Source: Maricaulaceae bacterium EIL42A08 (GTDB taxonomy: Bacteria; Pseudomonadota; Alphaproteobacteria; Caulobacterales; Maricaulaceae). Taken from it: 64,000 nucleotides of DNA. The stretch lies in contig JAMZNZ010000002.1 in NCBI GenBank assembly GCA_024178355.1, positions 725,501 to 789,500 of the forward strand, given 5' to 3'. A program made the position numbers and the translations under genes. Positions 9,741 to 18,792 of this stretch are shown here, one piece after another (position 1 is the first letter of the stretch; the number at the start of each line of letters is the position of its first letter). Under the pieces are notes generated by a model. It was not told where the DNA came from. It ran no database searches and worked only from the letters and a program-made list of their open reading frames with translations.

Positions 9741-9849
9741 TCAAACGGCTCGACAGCTGGCAGACAGGGTGGACGAAATCACCTCGAGCGACAATCTTCC
9801 CGGCATACCCGGTACGGCCGGACCCTGAAAAACAATGATGGAGCCTGTG

Positions 9850-10317
9850 ATGAGCGAACTTAGCCCCGGTGACAAGGCCCCCGACTTCACGCTGCCTGCT
9901 GATGGCGGCCAAGCGGTATCGCTGAGCGATTTCACCGGCAAATCCGTTGTCCTTTACTTCTACCCGAAGGATGACACCCCGGGCTGCACAAAAGAGGCCA
10001 TTGGCTTTTCAGAAGCCATTGATGAGTTCGATGCCGCCGGAGCCGTGGTCATCGGACTGTCAAAAGACACCGTCGCCAAGCATGACAAGTTCCGCGACAA
10101 GCACGGACTGAAAGTCATACTGGCATCCGATGCCGATAACGATGTGACCGAACGTTACGGCGCATGGGTTGAAAAGAAGATGTATGGCAGATCCTATATG
10201 GGAATTGAACGCTGCACGTTTTTGATCAGCCCGGACGGCGTTCTCAAACAGATCTGGCGCAAGGTAAGGGTGCCTGGCCACGTCGAAGCGGTCCTGGACG
10301 CTGTCAAGGCAGGCTGA
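9850..10317 (+). CDS. bcp: Peroxiredoxin, Bcp/PrxQ family
   Basis: Thioredoxin-fold peroxidase that reduces hydrogen peroxide and organic hydroperoxides. The peroxidatic cysteine is in DDTPGCTKE near residue 45. The resolving cysteine that lies five residues later in E. coli Bcp is replaced (sequence CTKEAIGF), so the enzyme would be 1-Cys or use another cysteine, such as that in IERCTFLI. I chose the ATG at 9850 (MSELSPGDKAPDF) because GGAG at 9840-9843 sits 6 bases before it; in-frame ATGs at 9835 and 9838 are alternatives. The DUF455 gene follows after 3 bases, probably in the same operon. Confidence 0.93.
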   Translation: MSELSPGDKAPDFTLPADGGQAVSLSDFTGKSVVLYFYPKDDTPGCTKEAIGFSEAIDEFDAAGAVVIGLSKDTVAKHDKFRDKHGLKVILASDADNDVTERYGAWVEKKMYGRSYMGIERCTFLISPDGVLKQIWRKVRVPGHVEAVLDAVKAG

Positions 10318-10320
10318 TCG

Positions 10321-11151
10321 ATGCCCCTGCAAAGCCTTCAGCAAGCCGCCGTCAAGGTTTTGACGGTGGCCGCCCCTTCGGCCAAGGCGGAGGCTGCGCG
10401 CGACTGCGCGAAACGCTGGCGCACTGGCGCACTGGCCTCTCCAACATGCGGTGCGACCTGTCTTGCGCCGACGCGCCCGGCCCGCCCTGAAGCGCCCGAG
10501 CTATTGCCACCTGGACAGGTTCCTCGGCGACGCCTTGGCACGGTAGCAGGGCGGATTGCTCTGCTTCATGCCGTCGCTCATATTGAATTCAACGCCATTG
10601 ATCTCGCCTTCGACATGGTTGCGCGTTTTGGCGGCGATCCACGCATCTCGCAAGAAGACCGGCATGCCTTTGTGTCAGACTGGGTCAGTGTTGGCGAAGA
10701 CGAGGCGCGTCATTTCATGATGATACGTGAGCGTCTGCAGGCACTCGGCGCTGACTACGGCGACCTTCCGGCCCATGATGGTCTTTGGGAGGCCGCAGAA
10801 GCGACCTCCGGGGACCTTGCCGCCCGCCTTGCTGTTGCACCCATGGTGCTGGAAGCGCGCGGCCTGGATGTCACGCCCGGCATGATCGACAAGCTGAAGA
10901 GTGTCGGCGACCCAGATAGCGCTGCGGTCCTGAATGTCATTTACACTGAGGAAGTAGCCCATGTCGCGGCAGGTCGACGCTGGTTTGAAGCGGTGTGCGC
11001 AAGCGAGGGTGAAGACCCCACAGACCGCTTCCACACTTTGGTCAGAACCTATTTCAAGGGCGATCTGAAGCGCCCCTTCAACACCGATGCGCGGGACCAG
11101 GCTGGCATGCCTGGTGACTGGTATGAGCCTCTCGCCGACCTATCAGCCTGA
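10321..11151 (+). CDS. DUF455 ferritin-like protein
   Basis: A 276-residue protein of the DUF455 family, predicted to have a ferritin-like four-helix fold with a metal site. Candidate metal ligands are visible in four helices: LLHAVAHIEFNAIDLAFDM, DEARHF, MVLEARGLDV and YTEEVAHVAAG. The N-terminal 60 residues are rich in Ala and Pro and may be flexible. It begins 3 bases after bcp, so the two are likely cotranscribed, which is compatible with a redox or oxidative-stress role, but no reaction has been assigned to the family that I know of. It is followed by a 166-base gap with no further gene. Confidence 0.87.
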   Translation: MPLQSLQQAAVKVLTVAAPSAKAEAARDCAKRWRTGALASPTCGATCLAPTRPARPEAPELLPPGQVPRRRLGTVAGRIALLHAVAHIEFNAIDLAFDMVARFGGDPRISQEDRHAFVSDWVSVGEDEARHFMMIRERLQALGADYGDLPAHDGLWEAAEATSGDLAARLAVAPMVLEARGLDVTPGMIDKLKSVGDPDSAAVLNVIYTEEVAHVAAGRRWFEAVCASEGEDPTDRFHTLVRTYFKGDLKRPFNTDARDQAGMPGDWYEPLADLSA

Positions 11152-11317
11152 ATAAACTCAGGCATCAAGTTTGCAAAAGCCCCGGCAACGCGGTTTGTAA
11201 ACGTCTTGATAATCCAAACGCAGTGAAGGTCTCGCTGCATGATTGATAAAGCCCTGCCCATCTGCGACATTAACCGCTTGTGAGGGGCACGGCGAAAACT
11301 GAGGTCGACGCGGTCAG

Positions 11318-12553
11318 ATGGTGAAACGCCTTCTTGAAGGTCCGTGGGAGCATATTCAACAGCGCTTCCCAGACCGGCAGATTTACCACCGCACCGAAGG
11401 ACAGGTGCGCTACTTTGTCGTCACGACAGCCATGCAGCTGTCCGTGATCGGCGCAGTGTGCGTGCTCGCTGTCTGGCTAACCATCACCTCGGTAAATATG
11501 GTCCTCGCCAATAGCGAGACCGATCGGATGCGAAGTGTTATCGCCCAGATCGAAGACAGGCATGAAGAAGAGCTTGAGGAAGCGCGAGCCTCCGAGGCTG
11601 CCGCTTTGGCCTATGTGGAATCGCGCACCAGCGCGTTCGATAGTGCAGCAGGCCAGTTTCAGCTTCGACATGACACCCTGCGCCGCCTGCTCGATTTTGC
11701 CGATGACCTGTCAGTGGGTGAAGATCGCGAAAGCCCCGGTCTTGAGGATGGGCGCATCCTGATGGCGGCCGCGCCAGCCGACCCTGACTTGCGCACAGCG
11801 CTTTATGACACTGAGCTTGATACGGATGTCGACGGCCTGGCTGAGGAGCGTGTGACTGCGCTGATGTCAGACCAGGAAGCCGCTCTCGCCGCAGCAGAAG
11901 AATCCGCAGAGCGCCGACTTGAAAATTTGCGCGCAGTTCTGCGCCTGACCGGTATGCGCGTGGATGAGGCGATGGAAGAAGGCCCGCTTGAAACCGAAGG
12001 CGGTACAGGTGGTCCCTTTATCCCCGCTGATAACCGCATGGTTTTTTCTGACGCGTTGAATATGGAAGATCCGTTTAACAGCCGCGTTGCCCGCATTGCC
12101 TCTCGCCTGGTCGAGTCTGAGCGCCTGGAGCAACTGCTGACGGCGGCTCCGCTGGCAATTCCCGTCGATGGTCCCTTCCGGCGGACATCTGATTACGGCT
12201 ATCGCTTTGATCCCATTACTGGGCGTCGCGCCTTTCACGCCGGCGCAGACTTTGCCGCATACAGAAATGCACCAATTGTTGCACCCGCCCCCGGTCGCGT
12301 CGTTTACGCAGGCTGGCGGGCAGGCTATGGTCGCACGGTCGAGATTGACCACGGTTTCGGCTACCGCACCCGCTTCGGTCACCTTCATTCGATCGACGTG
12401 CGTCGCGGCGACGCCGTGGAGACTGGTCAACGCCTTGGGGGCATGGGCTCGACTGGTCGATCAACCGGAACCCATCTTCACTACGAAGTATGGTTCCGCG
12501 GCGAGCACCTGGACCCTGAAAGTTTCATTAGAGCCGGACGTTATGTTCACTAA
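11318..12553 (+). CDS. M23 peptidoglycan endopeptidase (LmdC-like, bactofilin partner)
   Basis: A 411-residue membrane-anchored peptidase. A short cytoplasmic tail (residues 1-35, with FPDRQIYHRTEGQVRYF) precedes one membrane helix (about 38-62), a coiled-coil-like periplasmic region rich in Glu/Arg/Ala, and a C-terminal LytM/M23 domain from about residue 280. Zinc-site motifs HAGADF and THLHYE are intact, so it should cut peptide cross-links in peptidoglycan. Its 3' end overlaps the bactofilin start by 11 bases. Paired M23 peptidase and bactofilin genes are known in stalked and budding alphaproteobacteria, where the peptidase's cytoplasmic tail contacts the bactofilin (LmdC/BacA of Hyphomonas, from memory). 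That pairing supports a morphogenesis role here. Confidence 0.92.
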   Translation: MVKRLLEGPWEHIQQRFPDRQIYHRTEGQVRYFVVTTAMQLSVIGAVCVLAVWLTITSVNMVLANSETDRMRSVIAQIEDRHEEELEEARASEAAALAYVESRTSAFDSAAGQFQLRHDTLRRLLDFADDLSVGEDRESPGLEDGRILMAAAPADPDLRTALYDTELDTDVDGLAEERVTALMSDQEAALAAAEESAERRLENLRAVLRLTGMRVDEAMEEGPLETEGGTGGPFIPADNRMVFSDALNMEDPFNSRVARIASRLVESERLEQLLTAAPLAIPVDGPFRRTSDYGYRFDPITGRRAFHAGADFAAYRNAPIVAPAPGRVVYAGWRAGYGRTVEIDHGFGYRTRFGHLHSIDVRRGDAVETGQRLGGMGSTGRSTGTHLHYEVWFRGEHLDPESFIRAGRYVH

Positions 12554-13085
12554 AAAAGATGCCACCCCCGACGCGCCCAAAGCCCCTGCCCCGAAGAGGT
12601 CTGCCATGAAGTCAAATGCCCTTTCCATCCTGAGTAACGACCTGGTCGTCAAAGGCTCAATCGTCTCGGAAGGCGAAGTGCAGCTCGACGGCAAGGTTGA
12701 AGGCGATGTGCGCGCCACCTCGCTGACCATTGGCGAAGAAGCCACCGTCAAAGGTGAAGTCATTGCCGAGAATGTCGTGATCCGCGGCCGTGTTGAAGGC
12801 TCAGTGCGCGCCCGCCAGGTGCAGCTTGCCTCCACCGCCCGCGTCGAAGGCGACGTCATCCACGCCTCGCTCGCGATTGAAAGCGGAGCTTATTTCGACG
12901 GACACTGCAAACGCTCGTCCGATCCGTTGGCTGATACAAGCTCAACGAAAATTGAAGACAAGCCGGCAGCAGCTCCAAAGGCCGCCGCTCCGTCAGCTCC
13001 GCCGCCGTCGTCTGGCGCTAGCGCGGCGAGCACCGGCAATGCGAAAAAGGCTGTCGCCAACGACCCGTTTGCTACCAAGTCGTAA
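12543..13085 (+). CDS. bacA: Bactofilin (BacA-like)
   Basis: Cytoskeletal protein that polymerises without nucleotide into membrane-associated filaments. The 180-residue protein has a flexible charged N-terminus (residues 1-30), a right-handed beta-helix core of repeated short strands (about 31-125, with VVKGSIVSEGEVQLDGKVEGD, GEVIAENVVIRGRVEG and similar turns), and a Pro/Ala/Ser-rich tail. I start it at the ATG at 12543, which overlaps the end of the M23 gene by 11 bases; the open frame extends further upstream but only inside that gene. Coupled translation fits the known working partnership of bactofilins and M23 peptidases. A terminator follows 25 bases later. Confidence 0.93.
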   Translation: MFTKKDATPDAPKAPAPKRSAMKSNALSILSNDLVVKGSIVSEGEVQLDGKVEGDVRATSLTIGEEATVKGEVIAENVVIRGRVEGSVRARQVQLASTARVEGDVIHASLAIESGAYFDGHCKRSSDPLADTSSTKIEDKPAAAPKAAAPSAPPPSSGASAASTGNAKKAVANDPFATKS

Positions 13086-13109
13086 AGTCGACGTAAGGGC
13101 TTATACAAT

Positions 13110-13138
13110 GGGCGGTCCCGAAAGGGCCGCCCTTTTTG
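13110..13138 (+). terminator. Rho-independent terminator after bactofilin
   Basis: GGGCGG-T-CCC pairs with GGG-CCGCCC around a GAAA loop with one bulged T, followed directly by TTTTT. This ends the M23-bactofilin operon; the next gene is convergent. Confidence 0.88.
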
Positions 13139-13168
13139 TTTGAGCCATTGTGGGTAAGATTCCTGCAA

Positions 13169-13570
13169 CTACCCCTTGGCAAAAGCCTGAAATATCTCTT
13201 CCAGGTCTTCAGCGACGCAGCATTTATGACTAGCAGCCTCGATTCCCTCTTGTGAGAGGCGAACGATATCTGGCTGGCGGTTGTTGGTTAGAAATCCAAC
13301 ATGAGACCGTGGCAGGCTGGTTGCCATATCCTTGAAAGCCGCCTGGATGTCAGGACCTGCGGCGGGATAAATCGAATCGCGAATGTCAAACACAATGCGG
13401 TTGGTTTCATACCGCGAGTACTGCTCGAGAATGAATGCCCAGGTTTCAAGCTCGCGTGACTTCCTGCGAAACCCGCCTTCCTTGACGATTACGCAATCAT
13501 GGACCCGGTCATAGCCGACAGCGCTTCCAAGATACTCTTCAGTGTCTTCGCAATTGCGCCAGATATCCAT
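13169..13570 (-). CDS. Hypothetical protein, STAS/SpoIIAA-like pattern
   Basis: A 133-residue soluble protein that I cannot name. The middle reads as alternating strands and helices: a strand VHDCVIVKEGG, a strand NRIVFDIRD, a helix around IQAAFKDMA, a strand HVGFLTNN and a final helix EDLEEIFQAFAKG. That order and the buried DIRD resemble SpoIIAA-like (STAS-type) proteins. No membrane segment or signal peptide is present. It stands alone between the bactofilin terminator and prfB, with its own 109-base upstream gap. The fold suggestion is weak and based on pattern alone. Confidence 0.7.
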   Translation of the reverse strand: MDIWRNCEDTEEYLGSAVGYDRVHDCVIVKEGGFRRKSRELETWAFILEQYSRYETNRIVFDIRDSIYPAAGPDIQAAFKDMATSLPRSHVGFLTNNRQPDIVRLSQEGIEAASHKCCVAEDLEEIFQAFAKG

Positions 13571-13679
13571 CGACGGCGTCTACCTCCTGCCCCACCTTTT
13601 GCACGTAAAAACGATAGGAAGAGCAGGTTAGGCGAGTGTTAAGGCGCGAGTTCAACATTCAAGCTAAAGGGTTGCCGTG

Positions 13680-14796
13680 CTATCCAGCGTCAGCCGCATC
13701 CTCGACCCGAGCTGCCAGCGAGGCCGCCATGAAGTCATCAAGATCGCCATCAAGCACGCCTTGCGTATCCGACGTCTCCACATTGGTGCGCAGGTCCTTC
13801 ACCATCTGATAGGGCTGCAGGACGTAGGAGCGGATCTGATGGCCCCAACCGATATCGGTCTTGGAGTCCGCTTCTGACTGGGCCGCCTCCTCGCGCTTTT
13901 GAAGCTCCAGCTCATAAAGGCGTGCGCGCAGCATGTCCCAAGCATTGGACCGGTTCTTGTGCTGGGAGCGATCGGACTGGCACTGCACCACGATGCCGGT
14001 CGGCTCGTGGGTCAGCCGCACGGCCGAGTCGGTCTTGTTGACGTGCTGGCCGCCCGCGCCAGAGGCCCGGTAGGTGTCGGTGCGCACGTCCTTTTCTTCA
14101 ATCTCGATATCGATCGTATCGTCAATCAGCGGATAGACCCAGGCTGAGGCAAAGCTTGTATGGCGACGCCCCGAGCTGTCATAAGGCGAAATTCGCACCA
14201 GACGGTGCACCCCGGCCTCGGTCTTCAGCCAGCCATAGGCATTCTCGCCCTTGATCAGATAGGTAACAGACTTGAGCCCGGCCTCGTCACCGGCCTGCGC
14301 TTCGATTGTCTCGACCTTGTAACCGGCTTTCTCCGCCCAGCGCGTATACATGCGCGCGAGCATGGAGGCCCAGTCCTGGGCTTCGGTCCCGCCAGCGCCA
14401 GGGTGAATTTCCAGATAGGCGTCATTGCCATCGGCTTCACCGGACAAAAGGGCCTGGAGCTCAGCCTTGCCTGCGCGCGCTCTCAACGCTTTGAGCGCCG
14501 CGAGCGCTTCTTCAAACAGATCTTCATCGCCATCCATCTCGGCGAGTTCTGCGACCTCGAGATTTTCCTCAAGCTCGGACTCCACAGCCGAGACTTCATT
14601 CATCGCTGACTCGAGCTTGTTGCGTTCACGCATCAGGCTTTGCGCCTGGGTGGGATTGTCCCACAGCGTCGGGTCTTCAGCTTTCGCGTTTAACTCGTCG
14701 AGGCGTTTCTGGGCTGTATCCCAGTCAAAGACGCCTCCGTAGCAAGGCGGTGGACTGGTCGATGGCAGATTTCAGATCAGCGATTTCAGCGCGCAT
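13680..14796 (-). CDS. prfB: Peptide chain release factor 2 with programmed +1 frameshift
   Basis: Release factor for UGA and UAA stop codons. The main frame carries the GGQ motif ([11 protein letters not shown]), the C-terminal RF2 block and [13 protein letters not shown], where the anticodon-like tripeptide is SPY instead of the E. coli SPF. The gene begins at ATG 14796 with 23 codons ([20 protein letters not shown]..) that run into an in-frame TGA at 14725-14727. Slipping +1 at CTT-T (skipping base 14727) joins [13 protein letters not shown] and then the rest, giving 371 residues, normal for RF2. The recoding site is described separately. PBP1A lies upstream on the same strand. Confidence 0.95.
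14725..14738 (-). promoter_or_regulatory. prfB: prfB programmed +1 frameshift site
   Basis: Read on the minus strand: an internal Shine-Dalgarno GGAGG (14734-14738), a 3-base spacer, the slippery codon CTT, the stop TGA, then C. This is the classical RF2 autoregulatory signal: scarcity of RF2 slows termination at UGA and favours a +1 slip on CTT-T. The spacing of three bases between GGAGG and CTT equals that in E. coli. Confidence 0.95.
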
Positions 14797-14900
14797 GGAT
14801 GCGGCTCCGTAGGTCTTTTATTTCAATGACAAGCGACACGCCGAGGCGGCGCTGTGTGTTTCACGCAGAGGTATCAAGGATTGGCGGCAGAAGACAAGCG

Positions 14901-17426
14901 TCAGTACAGGTCGCCCAACTCCTCATCGTCCTCTGCGTCCTGTGCATCGGCATCCTCGCCGTCCTGGCCGCGGCGTGCGCCCAGCGCACCGTCACCAAAG
15001 CTCAGGGTTTCTTCCTCTGCCGTTGCGCCCCGCTGGGGCTCAGTGCCTGGCTGGAAGGCTTCAAGAATAACGCCAGGGCGTCCGATAATGCCCGGCTCAC
15101 CGGTCTCACGATCAATCGGAGCAAGCGCAACGCCATCAGGCACCCGGAAAGGCGCAATCGGATAGCCCTGAAGAACTGGACCCAGGAAGTCGCGGGCAAT
15201 CGGCGCAGCGACACGGCCACCGGCCTCCCCAGACCCCAGCGGTAGCGGCGTGTCATAGCCCACATAGACAGCCACGATCAGGTCCGGCGAAAAGCCCACA
15301 AACCAGGCATCGCGAAAATCATTGGTCGTACCGGTCTTGCCGCCGAGCGGACGGCCCAGGGCGCGCAGCGCCGTACCAGTACCACGCTGAACGGCACCTT
15401 CGAGCATATGGACAACCTGATAAGCGGTCACCGGGCTGATGACTTCCTCGCCCATGGCTGGCAGCTGTGGCTCGGCAACGTTGCCGGTCCACTCTTCTAC
15501 GTCGCAGCCGACGCATTCACGGGTATCGCTGAGATAGATGGTCGCCCCGGAGCGGTCCTGCACCCTGTCCACAATAGACGGTTCGATCAAACGCCCACCA
15601 TTGACCATGGCCGCATAGGCCCCGATAAGGTCCACCAGGGTGGTTTCCCCGGCCCCCAGCGACATGGCGAGCGTGGGCTCAAGGTCTTCGTAGATGCCAA
15701 AGCGCTCACCGTAATTGGTGATCGGACCCATGCCGAGCTCCTGAGCCAGGCGTACCGTCATCACGTTACGCGACAGCTCCAGCCCGCGGCGCAGGGTCGA
15801 TGGGCCGTAGAAGACTTCTGAATAGTTCTGCGGGCGGTAGAAGCGCATCTCCGCATCGCCAGACGCCACGAAGGGGGCATCAAGAATGATCGAGACCGGC
15901 GTGTAGCCGTTATCAAGCGCAGCCGCGTATACAAACGGCTTGAAGGCCGAGCCAGGCTGGCGATTAGCCTGAACCGCGCGGTTAAACTGGCTCTGGGTGA
16001 AGGAATAGCCGCCGACCATCGACAGGACTCGCCCGGTGAACGGGTCGATAGCAACGATACCACCATTGACCTCAGGCACCTGGCGCAAGCCGTAATCACC
16101 TTCTTCAACGGTTTCTTCGGGATAGTCCTCAGCAGCGATGGCCTCAACAAGGATCACATCACCCAGTTCAAGGACGTCACCGGCACGCTGTACCGCCGGA
16201 CCGCGGCGCGGAAATGTCTCGTCATCGCGGCCAAATTCACGCGCCCATTCCAGCGCATAAAGCGGCACACGGCCGCGGCTTCCGTCCTCAAAACCGATAT
16301 CGGCTTGTCCGTTGGTGACTTCCAGCACGAGCGCCTTACGCCAGCCGTCATCAAGATCGCGCGGCGCATCCACCGCTTCCAGCTGCGCCGGCCAGTCGTT
16401 GAAGTCGTCCAGCGTCGCCAGCGGTCCGCGATAGCCGTGGCGACGGTCATAGGCCTCAAGCCCATCACGCAGCGCCCGGCGCGCTGTCAGCTGCATGGAG
16501 GTGTCCAGCGTGGTGCGGATTGACAGGCCGCCCTCATAAAGTTCGTCCTCGCCATAGCGGCTGAAGACTTCGCGGCGCACCTGCTCAACGAAATACTCCG
16601 CCGCCAGATAGGTGTCGCCCTCAAGGCGCTCGACCGCTTCCAGCGGCATCGCCCCGGCGTTTTCAGCTTCAGCCTGCGTGATATAGCCGTTGGCCACCAT
16701 GCGGCTCAGCACCCAGTTGCGACGCCCAATGGCATTCTCGGTCCGGCGCGTGGGGTGGTAGTTGTTCGGGCCTTTGGGCAGAGCGGCGAGATAAGCGGCC
16801 TCATGCAGCTCCAGCTCATCCAGCGACTTGTCGAAATAGTTCAGCGCAGCCGCCGCGATGCCGTAGGCGCGGTTACCCAGATAAATCTCGTTAAGATACA
16901 GCTCCAGGATCTGGTCCTTGGTGAAGGCCCGTTCCATCCGACGGGAGATGACGATCTCGCGCACCTTGCGTTCGATGGCCTGGTCAGAGCTGAACAGGAA
17001 GTTTTTCGCCACCTGCTGGGTAATCGTGGACCCTGACTGCAGCGGCGCATTGGGATTGCGCAGGCGTGTCAGCACAGAGCGGATACCACCGCGCAGCATG
17101 CCCAGGTAATCCACCCCGCCATGGGTGTAGAAATTCTTGTCCTCTGCCGACAGATAGGCCTCGATCACCACCGGCGGGATATTTTCAATCGGCACAAAGA
17201 CCCGGTGCTCGCGGGCATATTCAGCAATAAGAAGACCGTCGCCAGCATGCACGCGGCTCATGATGGGCGGCGTGTATTCGGCTAGCTGCTGATACTCGGG
17301 AAGGTCCTCAGTAACGCGGACCACATAAACCACAGCCGCGATCACCCCGATGACAGCCAGAACAGCCGCAGCTGCTCCGCCCCACACAAAGGCTCGAAAC
17401 GCATTCTTCCAGGTCAGCAATTTCAT
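14901..17426 (-). CDS. mrcA: Penicillin-binding protein 1A
   Basis: Bifunctional class A PBP that polymerises glycan strands and cross-links peptides in the periplasm. The 841-residue protein has a cytoplasmic N-terminus, one membrane helix (about 14-37), a GT51 transglycosylase domain with the catalytic Glu in SAEDKNFYTHGGVD near residue 95, and a transpeptidase domain with SxxK in GSAFKP near 491, SRN in ELSRNVMTV, and KTGT near 695. The C-terminal 40 residues are acidic and disordered. AmiC lies 121 bases upstream on the same strand, so two wall enzymes are neighbours. All catalytic motifs are intact. Confidence 0.95.
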   Translation of the reverse strand: MKLLTWKNAFRAFVWGGAAAAVLAVIGVIAAVVYVVRVTEDLPEYQQLAEYTPPIMSRVHAGDGLLIAEYAREHRVFVPIENIPPVVIEAYLSAEDKNFYTHGGVDYLGMLRGGIRSVLTRLRNPNAPLQSGSTITQQVAKNFLFSSDQAIERKVREIVISRRMERAFTKDQILELYLNEIYLGNRAYGIAAAALNYFDKSLDELELHEAAYLAALPKGPNNYHPTRRTENAIGRRNWVLSRMVANGYITQAEAENAGAMPLEAVERLEGDTYLAAEYFVEQVRREVFSRYGEDELYEGGLSIRTTLDTSMQLTARRALRDGLEAYDRRHGYRGPLATLDDFNDWPAQLEAVDAPRDLDDGWRKALVLEVTNGQADIGFEDGSRGRVPLYALEWAREFGRDDETFPRRGPAVQRAGDVLELGDVILVEAIAAEDYPEETVEEGDYGLRQVPEVNGGIVAIDPFTGRVLSMVGGYSFTQSQFNRAVQANRQPGSAFKPFVYAAALDNGYTPVSIILDAPFVASGDAEMRFYRPQNYSEVFYGPSTLRRGLELSRNVMTVRLAQELGMGPITNYGERFGIYEDLEPTLAMSLGAGETTLVDLIGAYAAMVNGGRLIEPSIVDRVQDRSGATIYLSDTRECVGCDVEEWTGNVAEPQLPAMGEEVISPVTAYQVVHMLEGAVQRGTGTALRALGRPLGGKTGTTNDFRDAWFVGFSPDLIVAVYVGYDTPLPLGSGEAGGRVAAPIARDFLGPVLQGYPIAPFRVPDGVALAPIDRETGEPGIIGRPGVILEAFQPGTEPQRGATAEEETLSFGDGALGARRGQDGEDADAQDAEDDEELGDLY

Positions 17427-17547
17427 GGCGGCGTCGCCCTCAACGCAGTCAGTGTTACACGCAGCCCGTCACATGCCGGACGCTGCGGGCGAGATTATGG
17501 CGATGACAGCAAAAACACCACCGTGTGATGCGGTCGCGGGGTCTGGG

Positions 17548-18786
17548 TCAGCGCGCGCTGGCCACGGTATTGGCCCCGGCATCGGCGATATAGCGCGATC
17601 GCGGCTCACCCCCGCCACAGCGGGCGAAGTGGGATTCGATCGCGGCCAGAGCCGATTGCATCAGGCGGCGCTGCTCCCGCTCGCTGTTAAGGCGGCGCGC
17701 ATCGTTGCGATTGGTCAGGAAGCCCATCTCAAACAGCACAGCTGGCGTCGCAGCATCGGTCAGCACGGCAAAGTTTGCGCGCATCGGCTGGTCGCGCCAG
17801 AGCGGCGCGGTGCGACCTACCTCTGTGCGCAGCGCTTCGGCAAAGCGCTCTGATTCGCCCTCTTTGTTGGCGATCTGCATGTCGACCAGGATCTGGGAGA
17901 CCTCTTGGGGACGCGACGCATCCACCCAGTCACCCTCACGAATGGCGTTGGCCCGGGCGCGGCTCACCGCACGCGGATTAAGCGAATAGACTGTTGCACC
18001 GGCCGGGCTGCGATTGTCACCCGCACTATCAGCATGGAGCGAGATGAAGAGATCGGCGTCGGCCTGACGAGCAATGCGCACGCGATCATCAAGCTCGACG
18101 AAGACATCACGGTCACGGGTCATCACGACTTCATAGCGTCCCGTAGCCAGCAGCAGGTCGCGCAGGATCAGACCGGCGGACAGGTTCACGTCCTTCTCAT
18201 GCCCACCGCCAAAGCGGGCCACAGCACCAGGATCGCGGCCACCATGGCCCGGATCGATCACCACACGCACCACCTCACAGCTTGGCGGCACGTAGGCCAC
18301 ACCCACCTCCTCCATCAGGAGATCGGTCAGCGTGCGTGTCGGAGCCGGAAAGCCCGACGTCTGCTGGAAGGTTGCTTCAGAGGTCGGCGCAATATCCACA
18401 ACGGTGCGATAGCCGCCACCATTGGGATCAAGCGACAGGGTCTGGCGCACCATCGACGGCGAATTAAGCGAAAATACCAGGCGTGAGGCACTGGCCTGAT
18501 CATCAAACTGAAACTGCCCCACAGAGCCGACGCCGCGACCGGCGGCAGTGGGCAACGACCGCACACCCCAGCTTGCCTGATCGAAGGCGATGACCAGACG
18601 GGCGGCGGGTTCAGACAGGGTGAAGGCGCGAAATTCAACCGGCTCAGACGTTTCAATCACAATACGCGTGTATTCGGCGTGCTCGCCAAAGCGTACATCG
18701 GTGATTTCATCAGCCTGCGCGGCACCAAAGCCTGCAAACGCAGCAAGAAAAGCTGAACATGCCAATGCGATAGTTTTCATCGCCAT
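17548..18786 (-). CDS. amiC: N-acetylmuramoyl-L-alanine amidase, AmiC type
   Basis: Periplasmic zinc amidase that removes peptides from peptidoglycan, typically at division. A Sec signal peptide (MAMKTIALACSAFLAAFAGF.., cleaved after AQA) is followed by an AMIN domain (about residues 28-130) that targets the septum, then an Amidase_3 domain with zinc-site motifs VIDPGHGGRDPG, GHEKDVNLS, LFISLHAD and the catalytic Glu in VLFEMGFL. I start at ATG 18786 because AAGG lies 6 bases upstream; ATGs at 18792 and 18780 are in frame. It is divergent from rne across a 488-base gap and upstream of PBP1A. Confidence 0.93.
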   Translation of the reverse strand: MAMKTIALACSAFLAAFAGFGAAQADEITDVRFGEHAEYTRIVIETSEPVEFRAFTLSEPAARLVIAFDQASWGVRSLPTAAGRGVGSVGQFQFDDQASASRLVFSLNSPSMVRQTLSLDPNGGGYRTVVDIAPTSEATFQQTSGFPAPTRTLTDLLMEEVGVAYVPPSCEVVRVVIDPGHGGRDPGAVARFGGGHEKDVNLSAGLILRDLLLATGRYEVVMTRDRDVFVELDDRVRIARQADADLFISLHADSAGDNRSPAGATVYSLNPRAVSRARANAIREGDWVDASRPQEVSQILVDMQIANKEGESERFAEALRTEVGRTAPLWRDQPMRANFAVLTDAATPAVLFEMGFLTNRNDARRLNSEREQRRLMQSALAAIESHFARCGGGEPRSRYIADAGANTVASAR

Positions 18787-18792
18787 TCCCAT

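Noticed and set aside
13680-14633. prfB as a 317-residue gene starting at 14633
   Set aside because: The upstream frame with the frameshift signal and conserved N-terminal residues shows that the gene starts at 14796.
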